Shown: positions 1 through 6,808, counted from the first letter of the stretch. The stretch: DNA of 13,344 bases from an uncultured Clostridia bacterium (GCA_947629215.1 CANRCU010000034.1:1-13344), one strand, 5' to 3'. Translations and numbers: made by a program. Notes: generated by a model not told the origin, from the letters alone.

Positions 1-2442
1 ACCGTCAGGATTACCCGATGCAACACCCATATCCTTTGCAAGACCCACTGCATTGTAATAATACTTGTCATCTCTTATATCGCTGAAGTTGGACTTTGGT
101 GCGGTATTTGTATCAACACCCATAGCCTTCATAAGCATAATTACAAAGTCCGCCCTTTTTACATTTGCGCCGGGCTTGAAGGTATTGTCGCTGTATCCGT
201 TTATAATGCCCTTGTCCGCAAGCTCGTTTATATACGACTCAGCCCATGGATGCGTGCCGAGGTCCGTAAACCTTGACTGTGCCGCAGGCGCAGATGCCGT
301 TGTTGCTTCGGTGGAAGGCTCTTCCTTTGAAGTGGTGCTTTCGGTAGTCGTAGTCGCAGCAGTAGTTTTTACGTTGCTTCCGCCGCCGCCTCTTCTGCCG
401 CTGCTTGTATTATCGTTGTCATCGTCGTCATCGCTGTTGCTGCTTGATGCCTCAGGAGCCTTTGTTGTGGTTTCTGAAGGAGCCTGTGTTGTAGTTTCTG
501 TAGTAGGTTCTGTTGTAATTACTACTTCAGCAACTTTGATACCGTTAGGATAGTTAGCAAATTTGATAACTTTGCCCGGGTTAAGAGCCTCTGAACCGCT
601 GAACGGGTTAGAGCCAACTATTTCGATCTGAGCATCGCCTTCTGCAAGAACATCAAATGCGATAGTAAAGAGTCTGCCGTCGCCGTTGAGTTCCTGAAGA
701 ACATTGTTTACCTTGCCTTCGTATACATAAGCAAGTTTAACTTTACCGAGATCAGCCTGTGTCTTAACGCCGTCAGGATTTACATCGGCATAGTCGCCGT
801 CTGTTGCAAGAGGAGCTGTGGTCATCTGACCGTTTGTTGTTTCTGCATCATATGCAGGATTGTCAACTTCCATTTCGCCCATACCGGGAACCTTAACTGT
901 TGACTTGTAGCTGATGTAACCTGTGTAATCGGCAGGTTCAACTACTTCTTTAGCTTTTACAACGTTAGGATTGTACTTAATGAAGAATGTGTAGTTGTTA
1001 AAGCCCTTGTTGTTGATAATATCAAAATCAACATTTACGGTCTGACCTATCTTATCAAGTGAGATAACGTCGCCGCCGGCAATAGATGCCTTTACATACA
1101 TTGTATCTTCGCTCGGAACAAACTCTGTTGTTGTTTCTGTAGAAGGTTCGGTTGTTGTTTCTGTAGTATCTCCGCCCTGACCTGCGATATCAAGAACGAT
1201 AGCCGCAAGGTTCCAGCTTGCCTGCTTAGCGGGGTTGATAACATAGTATGTGCCTGCTGCCGGGAATTCGATAGTAGGTACGGAAAGTGTGTTTGTTGTT
1301 TCGTCCTTTGTAACGGCAACTTTGCTTACAACATTACCGCTTGCATCAACAACAAGAAGGTCAAGGTTAAGAACGCCGCTTGAACCTATACCTGTGTATA
1401 TCTTGGCTGTACCTGCACCGCCTACAACAAATTTAAGACCTTTTTCGATAGGAAGTGCAACGCTTGCTGCATCAACAGCAACAGATTCGTTACCCTTACC
1501 GATCTGGAATTCAGCCTCGTATGTTGTGCCGTCTTCAAATGTGTATGAAGATGTCTTAGCTGTATAATTGCTACCGCCGTTTACTGCGTAAACTTCGGAA
1601 CCAAGAAGAGTTTCGTCGGGCATTGTTGAATCGCCCGAACCGGGAACACCGTCGGGATATGCTGCATTTACTTCGGATGCAAGAACGGTAGCCTGACCTA
1701 CAAAGCCCTCAACGGGTACGTCCGGTGTGTCGGGTGTATCGGGTGTATCGGGTGTGCCTGAACCGCCTGCAACATCAAGAGTGATAGCTGCGAAGTTCCA
1801 GCTTGCCTGCTTAGCGGGGTTAACAATATAGTATGTGCCTGCTGCCGGAAGCTCGATAGTAGGTACGGTATAATTGTTAGGTGTTGCATCTTCTCTTGAA
1901 ACAGTAGCTTTGCTTATAACATTACCGCTTGCGTCTGTAACAAGAAGATCAAGGTCAAGAACACCGCTTGAACCTATACCTGTATAGATCTTTGCTGTGC
2001 CTGCACCGCCAACTTCAAGTTTGATACCTTTTTCGATAGGAAGTGCAACGCTTGCTGCATCTGCCGCAACAGATTCGTTACCCTTACCGATCTGGAATTC
2101 GGAACTGTATGCTGCACCGTCTTCAAATGTGTATGAAGATTCTTTAGCGGTAAAATTGCTGCCGCCGTTTATTACATAAAAACCTTCACCAAGTTTTGTT
2201 TCTTCGGGCATTAAAGCATCACCGGAACCGGGAACACCGTCGGGATTAGCTGCAAGAAAGTCTGCTGCAGTATAAGTAGCAGAACCCACAAAACCCGAAA
2301 CATCGCCGCCTATCGCACCGCTGCTTGTTGAAACGTCGGTTGCTTCGGCTGCGCCTACGAATGTTGTGCTTGTGGCAATGTTAGAGAAAACCAAGCTGGC
2401 TGCAAGAACGCTGCTCACAAGTCTTTTTGTAGAACTTTTCAA
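1..2442 (-). CDS. Secreted surface protein: two tandem repeats, cohesin-like domain, SLH modules (partial, C-terminus off window)
   Basis: The reading frame is open for 814 codons from a TTG at 2440-2442 to the left edge, with no stop. TTG is chosen because GGAGG lies 7 nt upstream and a Sec signal peptide follows at once (MKSSTKRL, then a hydrophobic core ending near VGA-AEA, residue 30). Domains: two ~195-residue repeats (about 50-227 and 246-422) joined by a TPDTPD linker; a Thr/Glu linker; a cohesin-like beta-sandwich (about 448-635; GQTVNVDFDI, YNPNVV and RLFTIAFDV resemble PF00963 signatures); a long linker rich in Thr, Ser and Asp (636-722); a full SLH module (from SRFTDL, residue 723); and the start of a second SLH (SNFSDI, about 786). 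SLH modules bind secondary cell-wall polymers, so the protein is probably wall-anchored and displays the cohesin-like domain outside the cell. The domain order recalls anchoring scaffoldins of cellulosome-forming clostridia. Cohesin assignment is by motif only; an SLH adhesin with a cohesin-fold domain is the alternative. Confidence 0.85.
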   Translation of the reverse strand, partial: MKSSTKRLVSSVLAASLVFSNIATSTTFVGAAEATDVSTSSGAIGGDVSGFVGSATYTAADFLAANPDGVPGSGDALMPEETKLGEGFYVINGGSNFTAKESSYTFEDGAAYSSEFQIGKGNESVAADAASVALPIEKGIKLEVGGAGTAKIYTGIGSSGVLDLDLLVTDASGNVISKATVSREDATPNNYTVPTIELPAAGTYYIVNPAKQASWNFAAITLDVAGGSGTPDTPDTPDTPDVPVEGFVGQATVLASEVNAAYPDGVPGSGDSTMPDETLLGSEVYAVNGGSNYTAKTSSYTFEDGTTYEAEFQIGKGNESVAVDAASVALPIEKGLKFVVGGAGTAKIYTGIGSSGVLNLDLLVVDASGNVVSKVAVTKDETTNTLSVPTIEFPAAGTYYVINPAKQASWNLAAIVLDIAGQGGDTTETTTEPSTETTTEFVPSEDTMYVKASIAGGDVISLDKIGQTVNVDFDIINNKGFNNYTFFIKYNPNVVKAKEVVEPADYTGYISYKSTVKVPGMGEMEVDNPAYDAETTNGQMTTAPLATDGDYADVNPDGVKTQADLGKVKLAYVYEGKVNNVLQELNGDGRLFTIAFDVLAEGDAQIEIVGSNPFSGSEALNPGKVIKFANYPNGIKVAEVVITTEPTTETTTQAPSETTTKAPEASSSNSDDDDDNDNTSSGRRGGGGSNVKTTAATTTTESTTSKEEPSTEATTASAPAAQSRFTDLGTHPWAESYINELADKGIINGYSDNTFKPGANVKRADFVIMLMKAMGVDTNTAPKSNFSDIRDDKYYYNAVGLAKDMGVASGNPDG
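1177..2295 (-). repeat. Internal tandem duplication, about 196 codons per unit
   Basis: Residues 50-227 and 246-422 of the surface protein are homologous. Nucleotides around 1441-1520 and 2029-2108 are nearly identical, with an offset of 588 bp that becomes 585 bp after a one-codon indel. Each unit opens with GFVG(S/Q)AT, has PDGVPGSGD and ends in PAAGTYY(I/V)(V/I)NPAKQASWN. The Gly/Ala-rich beta-strand pattern with an Asp-rich turn suggests a carbohydrate- or matrix-binding beta-sandwich, loosely like domains attached to secreted pectate lyases. The function is not identified. Confidence 0.85.
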
Positions 2443-2663
2443 TTTTCTTCCTCCTTTTTTTGGGATAGTTTGTTTGCTATTCGGAATATGCCGTATTGCC
2501 ATAAAGTCAGGGGTTTATTTACTTGGATCTTCGTTGTACCCCCGAGGGGATACCTCAAGGACCCACAAAGGCTCATTTCCGACGAAAACCCTGCCCGTAA
2601 GGGAATAACCAGAACCCATGCCTCTTATAAACGACATCATCCTCGGAAATATCGGTCAGCGGA
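2443..2663 (-). promoter_or_regulatory. Structured 5' leader RNA of the surface-protein gene, pseudoknot-like
   Basis: About 220 nt separate the inferred transcription start (~2663) from the TTG start. The RNA can form helix a (AUUUCCGA, 2650-2643, with UCGGAAAU, 2582-2575), helix b (CAGGGUUU, 2593-2586, with AAACCCCUG, 2516-2508, one bulge), and a long imperfect hairpin (2564-2525) whose tip is a near-perfect 8-bp GUAUCCCC stem. A small CCCUUACGGG hairpin lies inside helix a. The order a-b-a'-b' is interleaved, which defines a pseudoknot if both helices form. I do not recognise a known riboswitch consensus. It could be a new riboswitch-like element, a known RNA family I failed to recognise, or an independent small RNA. 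Confidence 0.5.
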
Positions 2664-2669
2664 GTGTGC

Positions 2670-2698
2670 ATTATACTCCCAAACCAACATTATCTCAA
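2670..2698 (-). promoter_or_regulatory. Sigma-A promoter of the surface-protein gene
   Basis: On the minus strand TTGAGA (2698-2693) is followed by exactly 17 nt and a consensus TATAAT (2675-2670). The inferred start point near 2663 gives a leader of about 220 nt. The flanking DNA towards 2944 is very AT-rich, with no competing ORF. Confidence 0.85.
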
Positions 2699-2827
2699 GT
2701 TGATTATATAATTTTTTGCCCCAAATGTCAATTTATTTTAAGAAATTTTGTATTTTCGTGTATTTGCCCAAATTATATTTCATTTGGATTTCAATATCGG
2801 CAAAAAAGCGTTACACAAACATATATT

Positions 2828-2889
2828 TTGCACCAAAAAAAATTTTTTCAAAAAATATTATTGTGCAACTTGCTTAAAATTTGCAAGTT
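2828..2889 (-). terminator. Candidate intrinsic terminator region after the copper-amine-oxidase-like gene
   Basis: The 2699-2944 gap holds no gene. On the minus strand a 7-bp hairpin (AACTTGC/GCAAGTT, 2889-2867) leads into an AT-rich stretch with long T runs. That stretch is itself closed by TTGCAC/GTGCAA (2868-2828). The two hairpins share bases and cannot both form fully. The T run is not directly adjacent to the first stem, so the call is tentative. Confidence 0.45.
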
Positions 2890-2944
2890 ATCGGCTTCGA
2901 TTTTCTATAATCATATTTGCATAAACACGATAATGAATATGCTT

Positions 2945-3376
2945 TTAAAGTTTTTGTACACCGCCTATTTTAAGACCCTTTGAAACATTTATACTTGCCG
3001 TTTTTGTTTCTGCGTCCCAGTCGACTTTGGCGCCGATAGCTTCGCCCACGGCACGCAGGGGCAGCATGAATCTGCCGTCGATTATCTGCTGAGGCACTTC
3101 GGGGGTCATCTCCTCGCCGTCAACGGTGAAAGTTGCGCTGTCGGCAGATATAACAACAGTCTTTTTGCCACTTAAAGTGGCAGTTTTTGTTTCCTCGTCC
3201 CAGTTGACCTCGTAGCCAAGCTCTTCAAACACGCCGCGTACGGGTACAAGCGTCCTGCCCTCGACAATAACGGTCTGAGCCTCTATTACATTTCCGTTGA
3301 CCGAAATATCGCCCGCAAACGCCGTAACGCTCATCATAAGCGCAGCAACCGCCGTAACAAATATTTTTTTCTTCAT
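2945..3376 (-). CDS. Secreted copper amine oxidase N-terminal-like (stalk-domain) protein
   Basis: 143 residues. A clear Sec signal peptide (MKKKIFVTAVAALMM, cleavage near AFA-GD at residues 21-22) precedes a single copy of the domain named after the N-terminus of copper amine oxidase (PF07833). Its two half-motifs are visible: VEGRTLVPVRGVFEELG followed by VNWDEETKTATL, then IDGRFMLPLRAVGEAIG followed by VDWDAETKTASI. No catalytic oxidase domain is present. In Firmicutes such domains occur alone or as modules of cell-wall proteins; a wall- or matrix-associated role is inferred. The ATG at 3376 follows AAAGGGG at normal spacing. It begins 22 nt after murG ends, with no terminator between them, so co-transcription with murG is likely. 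Confidence 0.88.
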   Translation of the reverse strand: MKKKIFVTAVAALMMSVTAFAGDISVNGNVIEAQTVIVEGRTLVPVRGVFEELGYEVNWDEETKTATLSGKKTVVISADSATFTVDGEEMTPEVPQQIIDGRFMLPLRAVGEAIGAKVDWDAETKTASINVSKGLKIGGVQKL

Positions 3377-3398
3377 ATGTATTATCCCCTTTCGGTAT

Positions 3399-4469
3399 CT
3401 ATTTTTTCAAGGCGTTTTCTATCTCGCGCATAACAGCCGCCGCGCCGTCGACGCCCGCGCTGTTTTTCATTGCCGAAATATACCTCTGCCTGTTATTATA
3501 CAGCATATTTACTTTTTTTACAAGCAGCTCGCCCGTTAAATTTTCTTCTTCTATAACTTCGGCAAAACCCTGCGATTTGAAGGAATTTGCATTCAATATC
3601 TGGTCGCCCCGACTTGCTTTTTTTGAAAGCGGCACAAGCAACATAGGCTTGTTGAGCGCAAGAAATTCGCTGATGGCATTTGAACCGGAGCGTGAGAGTA
3701 CCACATCTGCGGCTGCCATTATATCGCGCAATTCTTTATTTATATACTCAAACTGGCGATAAGCCTTAATGCCGTTTAATTCGTCGTCCAAATTGCCTTT
3801 GCCGCGCAAATGCACAATGTCGAATTTTGTCGAAAGCTCTTTTATCACGACTTTAACTGCGTTGTTCAGCACGACCGACCCGAGCGAACCGCCCATAATG
3901 AGCAGCACAGGCTTAGTTCCGTCAAAACCGCAGAAAGCAAGACCCTTCTGCCTGTCGCCTCGGAAAAGCTCGGGGCGGATAGGCGTACCCGTATGCACGC
4001 CCTTACCGCCTTTGATATACCCGACAGCCTCGGGGAAGGTGGTACATACCTTTTTTGCAAAGGGCATTGCCAGCTTGTTGGCAAGCCCCGGGGTCATATC
4101 GGATTCGTGTGCAACAAAAGGCACTCTGTTCAGAAAAGCCCCCACTGCCACGGGTACAGCCACAAAACCGCCCTTGGAAAAAATTACGTCGGGTTTTTCT
4201 TTTGCAACTATGACCGTCGCTTGAAAAGTACCTTTTATAACACGGAATATATCGGTAAAGTTTTTCATATCGAAATAACGTCTTAATTTGCCGCTGCTTA
4301 TCGCCTTGTATTCCACGCCCGCAGCCGTAACAAGCTCCTTTTCTATTCCCGTTTTGCTGCCGATATACACTACCTCAAAGCCCTTGGCTTTGAGCCTTGG
4401 CAAAAGCGCTAAATTCGGCGTGACATGACCCGCCGTTCCGCCGCCTGTGAGAATGATTTTTTTTGACAT
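3399..4469 (-). CDS. murG: UDP-GlcNAc:lipid I N-acetylglucosaminyltransferase MurG
   Basis: MurG adds GlcNAc from UDP-GlcNAc to lipid I to make lipid II at the inner face of the cytoplasmic membrane, the last intracellular step of peptidoglycan precursor synthesis. Visible signatures: the glycine-rich loop LTGGGTAGHVTPN near the N-terminus, FSKGGFVAVPV, VAHESDMTPGLANK, MGGSLGS in the second Rossmann domain, and SRSGSNAISEFLALNKPMLL in the donor site. HESDMTPGLANK and SSGKLRRY match the Staphylococcus-type MurG rather than the HEQN type of E. coli. The ATG at 4469 (356 aa) is preferred because AAAAGGGG ends 8 nt upstream; the GTG at 4478 abuts that site. The gene stands outside any division/cell-wall cluster here and is followed by the small secreted protein. 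Confidence 0.95.
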   Translation of the reverse strand: MSKKIILTGGGTAGHVTPNLALLPRLKAKGFEVVYIGSKTGIEKELVTAAGVEYKAISSGKLRRYFDMKNFTDIFRVIKGTFQATVIVAKEKPDVIFSKGGFVAVPVAVGAFLNRVPFVAHESDMTPGLANKLAMPFAKKVCTTFPEAVGYIKGGKGVHTGTPIRPELFRGDRQKGLAFCGFDGTKPVLLIMGGSLGSVVLNNAVKVVIKELSTKFDIVHLRGKGNLDDELNGIKAYRQFEYINKELRDIMAAADVVLSRSGSNAISEFLALNKPMLLVPLSKKASRGDQILNANSFKSQGFAEVIEEENLTGELLVKKVNMLYNNRQRYISAMKNSAGVDGAAAVMREIENALKK

Positions 4470-4506
4470 TATATGCACCCCTTTTATTGACCGACTAAAT
4501 TATTTT

Positions 4507-4603
4507 ACCCCTCCGGCACTTTCGTGCCACCTCCCCTTACAGGGGAGGCTTTTCCGATAGTCTCCCCTGCAAGGGGAGATGTCGGCGCAGCCGACAGAGG
4601 GGT
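4507..4603. repeat. Palindromic element with 7-bp terminal inverted repeats and four hairpins
   Basis: The 97-bp segment begins ACCCCTC and ends GAGGGGT, a perfect inverted pair. Inside are four hairpins in a row: GGCAC..GTGCC (4515-4528), CCTCCCC..GGGGAGG (4531-4548), TCTCCCC..GGGGAGA (4561-4579) and GTCGG..CCGAC (4581-4595). A decayed partial copy (CTCCTCCGACACTTACGGG..., 4624-4647) follows. No coding capacity. The form fits a non-autonomous, mobile-type intergenic repeat. It lies upstream of murG, where no clear sigma-A promoter was found. Confidence 0.7.
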
Positions 4604-4656
4604 TATTTCGTGCTTGATCGTTTCTCCTCCGACACTTACGGGCTACCGTTCATTCA

Positions 4657-4728
4657 CATAGAAAAAATGGCGTAGATGATGCCTACGCCGCTTGTAAAAC
4701 TTTTACCCTTACTATTTGATAAAGAGCC
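4657..4728 (-). repeat. Dispersed repeat, copy 1 (contains the terminator at 4662-4689)
   Basis: The stretch matches 6592-6673: both carry CATAGAAAA, the GGCGTAGA...CCTACGCC hairpin, AAACTTTT and TTTGA(T/C)AAA(G/A)AGCC, with an indel between the last two blocks. Similarity extends well beyond the hairpin, so this is a shared repeat and not just two similar terminators. Confidence 0.6.
4662..4689 (-). terminator. Intrinsic terminator of the foldase/DUF1292 unit
   Basis: On the minus strand GGCGTAG-GCATCAT-CTACGCC is followed by ATTTTTTC. It lies about 85 nt after the stop codon of the DUF1292 gene and has the stem plus U-tract of an intrinsic terminator. Confidence 0.8.
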
Positions 4729-4774
4729 GCCCTTGGTTGGTATGAGTTTTTTCTTCGGAACTGCCTATCCCTGT

Positions 4775-5113
4775 TTATTCCTCGTCCTCCAACTCGTCCG
4801 CAAGCTCGTCGTCCAAGTCCTCGTCCTCATAAAACAGCTCATAAAAGCTGTCCTCTACCATATCATACTCTTCGTCGCTTTCAATATTCTGCAGCTCGAA
4901 GCCCTCTTCGTTGTCGGCTTCGATATAACGATATATAAGCACATCTTCATCGTCCTCGGGCAGCAAAGCTATATACTCGTTCTCGCCCGATTCAAAAATA
5001 CCCAACACGTCGCAGGTCATTTCGGAATCGTCGTCAAGTACAAGCGTCATCTTCTCCGCCTCGTGTTCGCAGCCGCAGTCGCAGTCGTGATGCTCGTGTA
5101 AATTTTCGCTCAT
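4775..5113 (-). CDS. DUF1292 (YrzB-type) acidic protein
   Basis: 112 residues, strongly acidic, with Asp/Glu-rich tails. The N-terminus is His/Cys-rich (HEHHDCDCGCEHE), which could bind a metal. The core, MTLVLDDDSEMTCDVLGIFES followed by EYIALLPE and LIYRYIEADNEEGFELQNIESDEEYDMV, fits the DUF1292 family (PF06949) of small Firmicutes proteins often found near yrrL/yrzL-type genes. The biochemical function is unknown. The ATG at 5113 follows GGAGGG at 8-9 nt. The gene lies 44 nt after the foldase lipoprotein gene with no terminator between them, and a terminator follows at 4662-4689, so the two probably form one transcript. Cytoplasmic; no signal peptide. Confidence 0.85.
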   Translation of the reverse strand: MSENLHEHHDCDCGCEHEAEKMTLVLDDDSEMTCDVLGIFESGENEYIALLPEDDEDVLIYRYIEADNEEGFELQNIESDEEYDMVEDSFYELFYEDEDLDDELADELEDEE

Positions 5114-5157
5114 AGGTAAAACCCTCCTTGATATATATTATTTTTTATAAGCCTGTT

Positions 5158-6228
5158 TTATCCCTCTACGGTAACGGTAACTTCCTCTGCGGTGTCGGCA
5201 TTTATAACAATGCTTTCCCACACGGTCGAATTGCGCTTTATATCGGCTGCGTTCTGCCAGCTGTCGTTCTGCGCCTGATATATCTCTTCTTTTTTCTCGG
5301 CTGAATATATCTGCTCTATTTCGGGGCTGACGCTCTCAATAGGCGTCTGCGAAACGTCTTTTGCGTAGAAAATATAATAACCGTCGCCGTACTCGATTAT
5401 ATCGGTGTATTCGTCTTTGTCAAGCGCATAAATTTTTGCCAGTACGTCCTCGTTATACATATCCTGATTGACCGAAAATTCACGCCTGTTGGGGTCTTGC
5501 GAATAATCGTACTGCACCCGACCGAAACGCTCGCCGTCCTTCAGCAGGGCATAAGCCTCCTCTATGCGTTCGCGACCCTCGGCAGCAACATATTTTTGGT
5601 TAGTGTCCGAATATTCGTCTATTGTAGGTTCTTTGCCCTCCAACGGCAGTGTCGAAGGGTCGGCAGCCACATAAATGGCTTTGACCGTAATATTCTTGTA
5701 CAAAGCGATATTCTTGTTGTAATAGTCTTTGAGATAGGTTTCAAAATCCTGACGGTTTATCTCGTAGCTTGATGTAACAGCCTGATAGACCTGTTGTTGT
5801 ATAAGCCCGTCACGGATTATGTTTTCGCAAAGCTCAGGGGTAATATCGTCAAGCGCAATCCTGCCCAAAGTATCCGATGTTATGGAATCATATAACGACT
5901 GACCCTCGGTTTTAACGCTGTTTTCGTCAACTTCGCCGCTTACGCCAAGCCCCGCCGCCTCTTTAACGGCAAGTTTTGCCCTCAGCAATGAATTTGCTGC
6001 GTTCTGCTTTGCGACCTCCTGAGCGGATACCCCGTCAAAGTCCACCGCCCATATGTCGCTGCCGCCCGTTTCCTCAAAAGCTTTGACCTGTTCATAGAGA
6101 TATACGGCAAACTCAGACTTGTCTATCTTTGTACCGTCTATACTTATTATCCAGTTATTGTTTATAACGCTGCATCCGCACAAGGCAACAAGCGCGGCTG
6201 CCGCAAAAATTAATAAAAATTTTTTCAT
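5158..6228 (-). CDS. PrsA/SurA-like peptidyl-prolyl isomerase foldase lipoprotein
   Basis: 356 residues from the ATG at 6228. This start is chosen because MKKFLLIFAAAALVALCGCS is a lipoprotein signal peptide with an LCGC lipobox (lipidated Cys19). Longer in-frame extension upstream has no signal logic. GGGAG lies 14 nt upstream, which is rather far, so translation may be modest. After the lipobox come SIDGTKIDKSEF and a long helical region, as in SurA N-terminal/PrsA foldases. A parvulin-like segment follows (RIEEAYALLKDGERFGRV, then YSQDPNRREF and IIEYGDGYYIFYAKDV). The family helps exported proteins fold outside the membrane. The catalytic parvulin core looks divergent, so enzyme activity is uncertain; a chaperone role is safer. 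Confidence 0.8.
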   Translation of the reverse strand: MKKFLLIFAAAALVALCGCSVINNNWIISIDGTKIDKSEFAVYLYEQVKAFEETGGSDIWAVDFDGVSAQEVAKQNAANSLLRAKLAVKEAAGLGVSGEVDENSVKTEGQSLYDSITSDTLGRIALDDITPELCENIIRDGLIQQQVYQAVTSSYEINRQDFETYLKDYYNKNIALYKNITVKAIYVAADPSTLPLEGKEPTIDEYSDTNQKYVAAEGRERIEEAYALLKDGERFGRVQYDYSQDPNRREFSVNQDMYNEDVLAKIYALDKDEYTDIIEYGDGYYIFYAKDVSQTPIESVSPEIEQIYSAEKKEEIYQAQNDSWQNAADIKRNSTVWESIVINADTAEEVTVTVEG

Positions 6229-6285
6229 ATTTGATATTAACGCTCCCGCCCGATAATAATACAAACAACAAAAATCAGGCAACAT

Positions 6286-6301
6286 ATCGGTATAGACCGA
6301 T
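6286..6301. promoter_or_regulatory. Palindrome ATCGGT-4-ACCGAT in the foldase leader
   Basis: A perfect 6-bp inverted repeat with a 4-bp spacer sits about 10-25 nt downstream of the predicted transcription start of the foldase gene. The position suits a repressor operator or a small 5' RNA hairpin. No cognate regulator is visible in the window. Confidence 0.4.
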
Positions 6302-6318
6302 AGTGTATCCTGCTTTCT

Positions 6319-6348
6319 ATTATACACCATTGCTTTTACAAATAGCAA
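6319..6348 (-). promoter_or_regulatory. Sigma-A promoter of the foldase-DUF1292 unit
   Basis: On the minus strand TTGCTA (6348-6343), an 18-nt spacer and a consensus TATAAT (6324-6319). A second, weaker candidate (TTGACT-17-TATTAC) lies upstream. The rest of the 6349-6591 gap holds only a 30-bp-spaced direct repeat of TATATAAAAACAGC (6473-6486 and 6503-6516) and no gene. Confidence 0.7.
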
Positions 6349-6591
6349 TTAAAATCAGATTATGTAATAAAAGTGTAATATATTTTAGTCAAGGATATTC
6401 TGCTATATACTGACGGCTTTTACCAACTTGCTTAGGGACATTCTGATGTCAAAACATAAAAACGTATCCGATTATATAAAAACAGCCGAAAAATATTCCG
6501 AATATATAAAAACAGCTATAACAATGGAGTGAGCAAGGGCATTTAAAATCAAGGTCATAAAGAGAATAGCTATTATGTTTGATTTTATACG

Positions 6592-6673
6592 CATAGAAAA
6601 GTGGCGTAGATATGCCTACGCCACTCGTGAAACTTTTGATAATTGTCAAAACCACACCATTTGACAAAAAGCC
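6592..6673 (-). repeat. Dispersed repeat, copy 2 (contains the terminator at 6597-6624)
   Basis: Homologous to 4657-4728 on the same strand, with an extra internal segment that includes the inverted repeat TTTTGATAATTGTCAAAA. Both copies lie 3' of a minus-strand transcription unit. Confidence 0.6.
6597..6624 (-). terminator. Intrinsic terminator after tRNA-Arg
   Basis: On the minus strand GTGGCGTAG-GCATAT-CTACGCCAC forms a perfect 9-bp stem followed by TTTTCTAT. It ends the transporter/tRNA transcript about 110 nt after the tRNA. Confidence 0.75.
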
Positions 6674-6736
6674 TTGTAAATTTGGGACGCACTTCACAGA
6701 AGGCACATGATTTGGAACAGTGCTATGCATAATGTA

Positions 6737-6808
6737 TGCACCCTGGGGGAATCGAACCCCCATCGCACGAGTCGGAGTCGTGTACTCTATCCATTAAGCT
6801 AAGGGTGC
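6737..6808 (-). tRNA. tRNA-Arg (anticodon CCG, reads CGG)
   Basis: The 72-nt cloverleaf folds fully: acceptor GCACCCT/AGGGTGC, D arm GCTT/GAGT, anticodon arm CACGA-CTCCGAC-TCGTG, T arm GGGGG-TTCGAAT-CCCCC, discriminator A. No CCA is encoded. The anticodon CCG reads the Arg codon CGG. The 5' end overlaps the last 15 nt of the upstream transporter CDS on the same strand, so the tRNA may be processed from that transcript. A terminator follows at 6597-6624. Confidence 0.95.

Noticed and set aside
65..553. Plus-strand ORF of 162 codons
   Set aside because: It is a low-complexity antisense shadow (Val/Leu runs) of the Thr/Asp/Gly linker of the surface protein, and no ribosome binding site is seen.
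2443..2663. c-di-GMP-I (GEMM), cobalamin or THF riboswitch in the surface-protein leader
   Set aside because: None of their conserved core sequences can be found; the assignment was left open.
6449..6763. Minus-strand ORF overlapping the tRNA and terminator
   Set aside because: It starts inside tRNA-Arg and runs through a repeat and terminator; the composition is not protein-like.
6737..6808. Attachment site of an integrated element at the tRNA
   Set aside because: No integrase and no repeat of the tRNA 3' end was found in the window.
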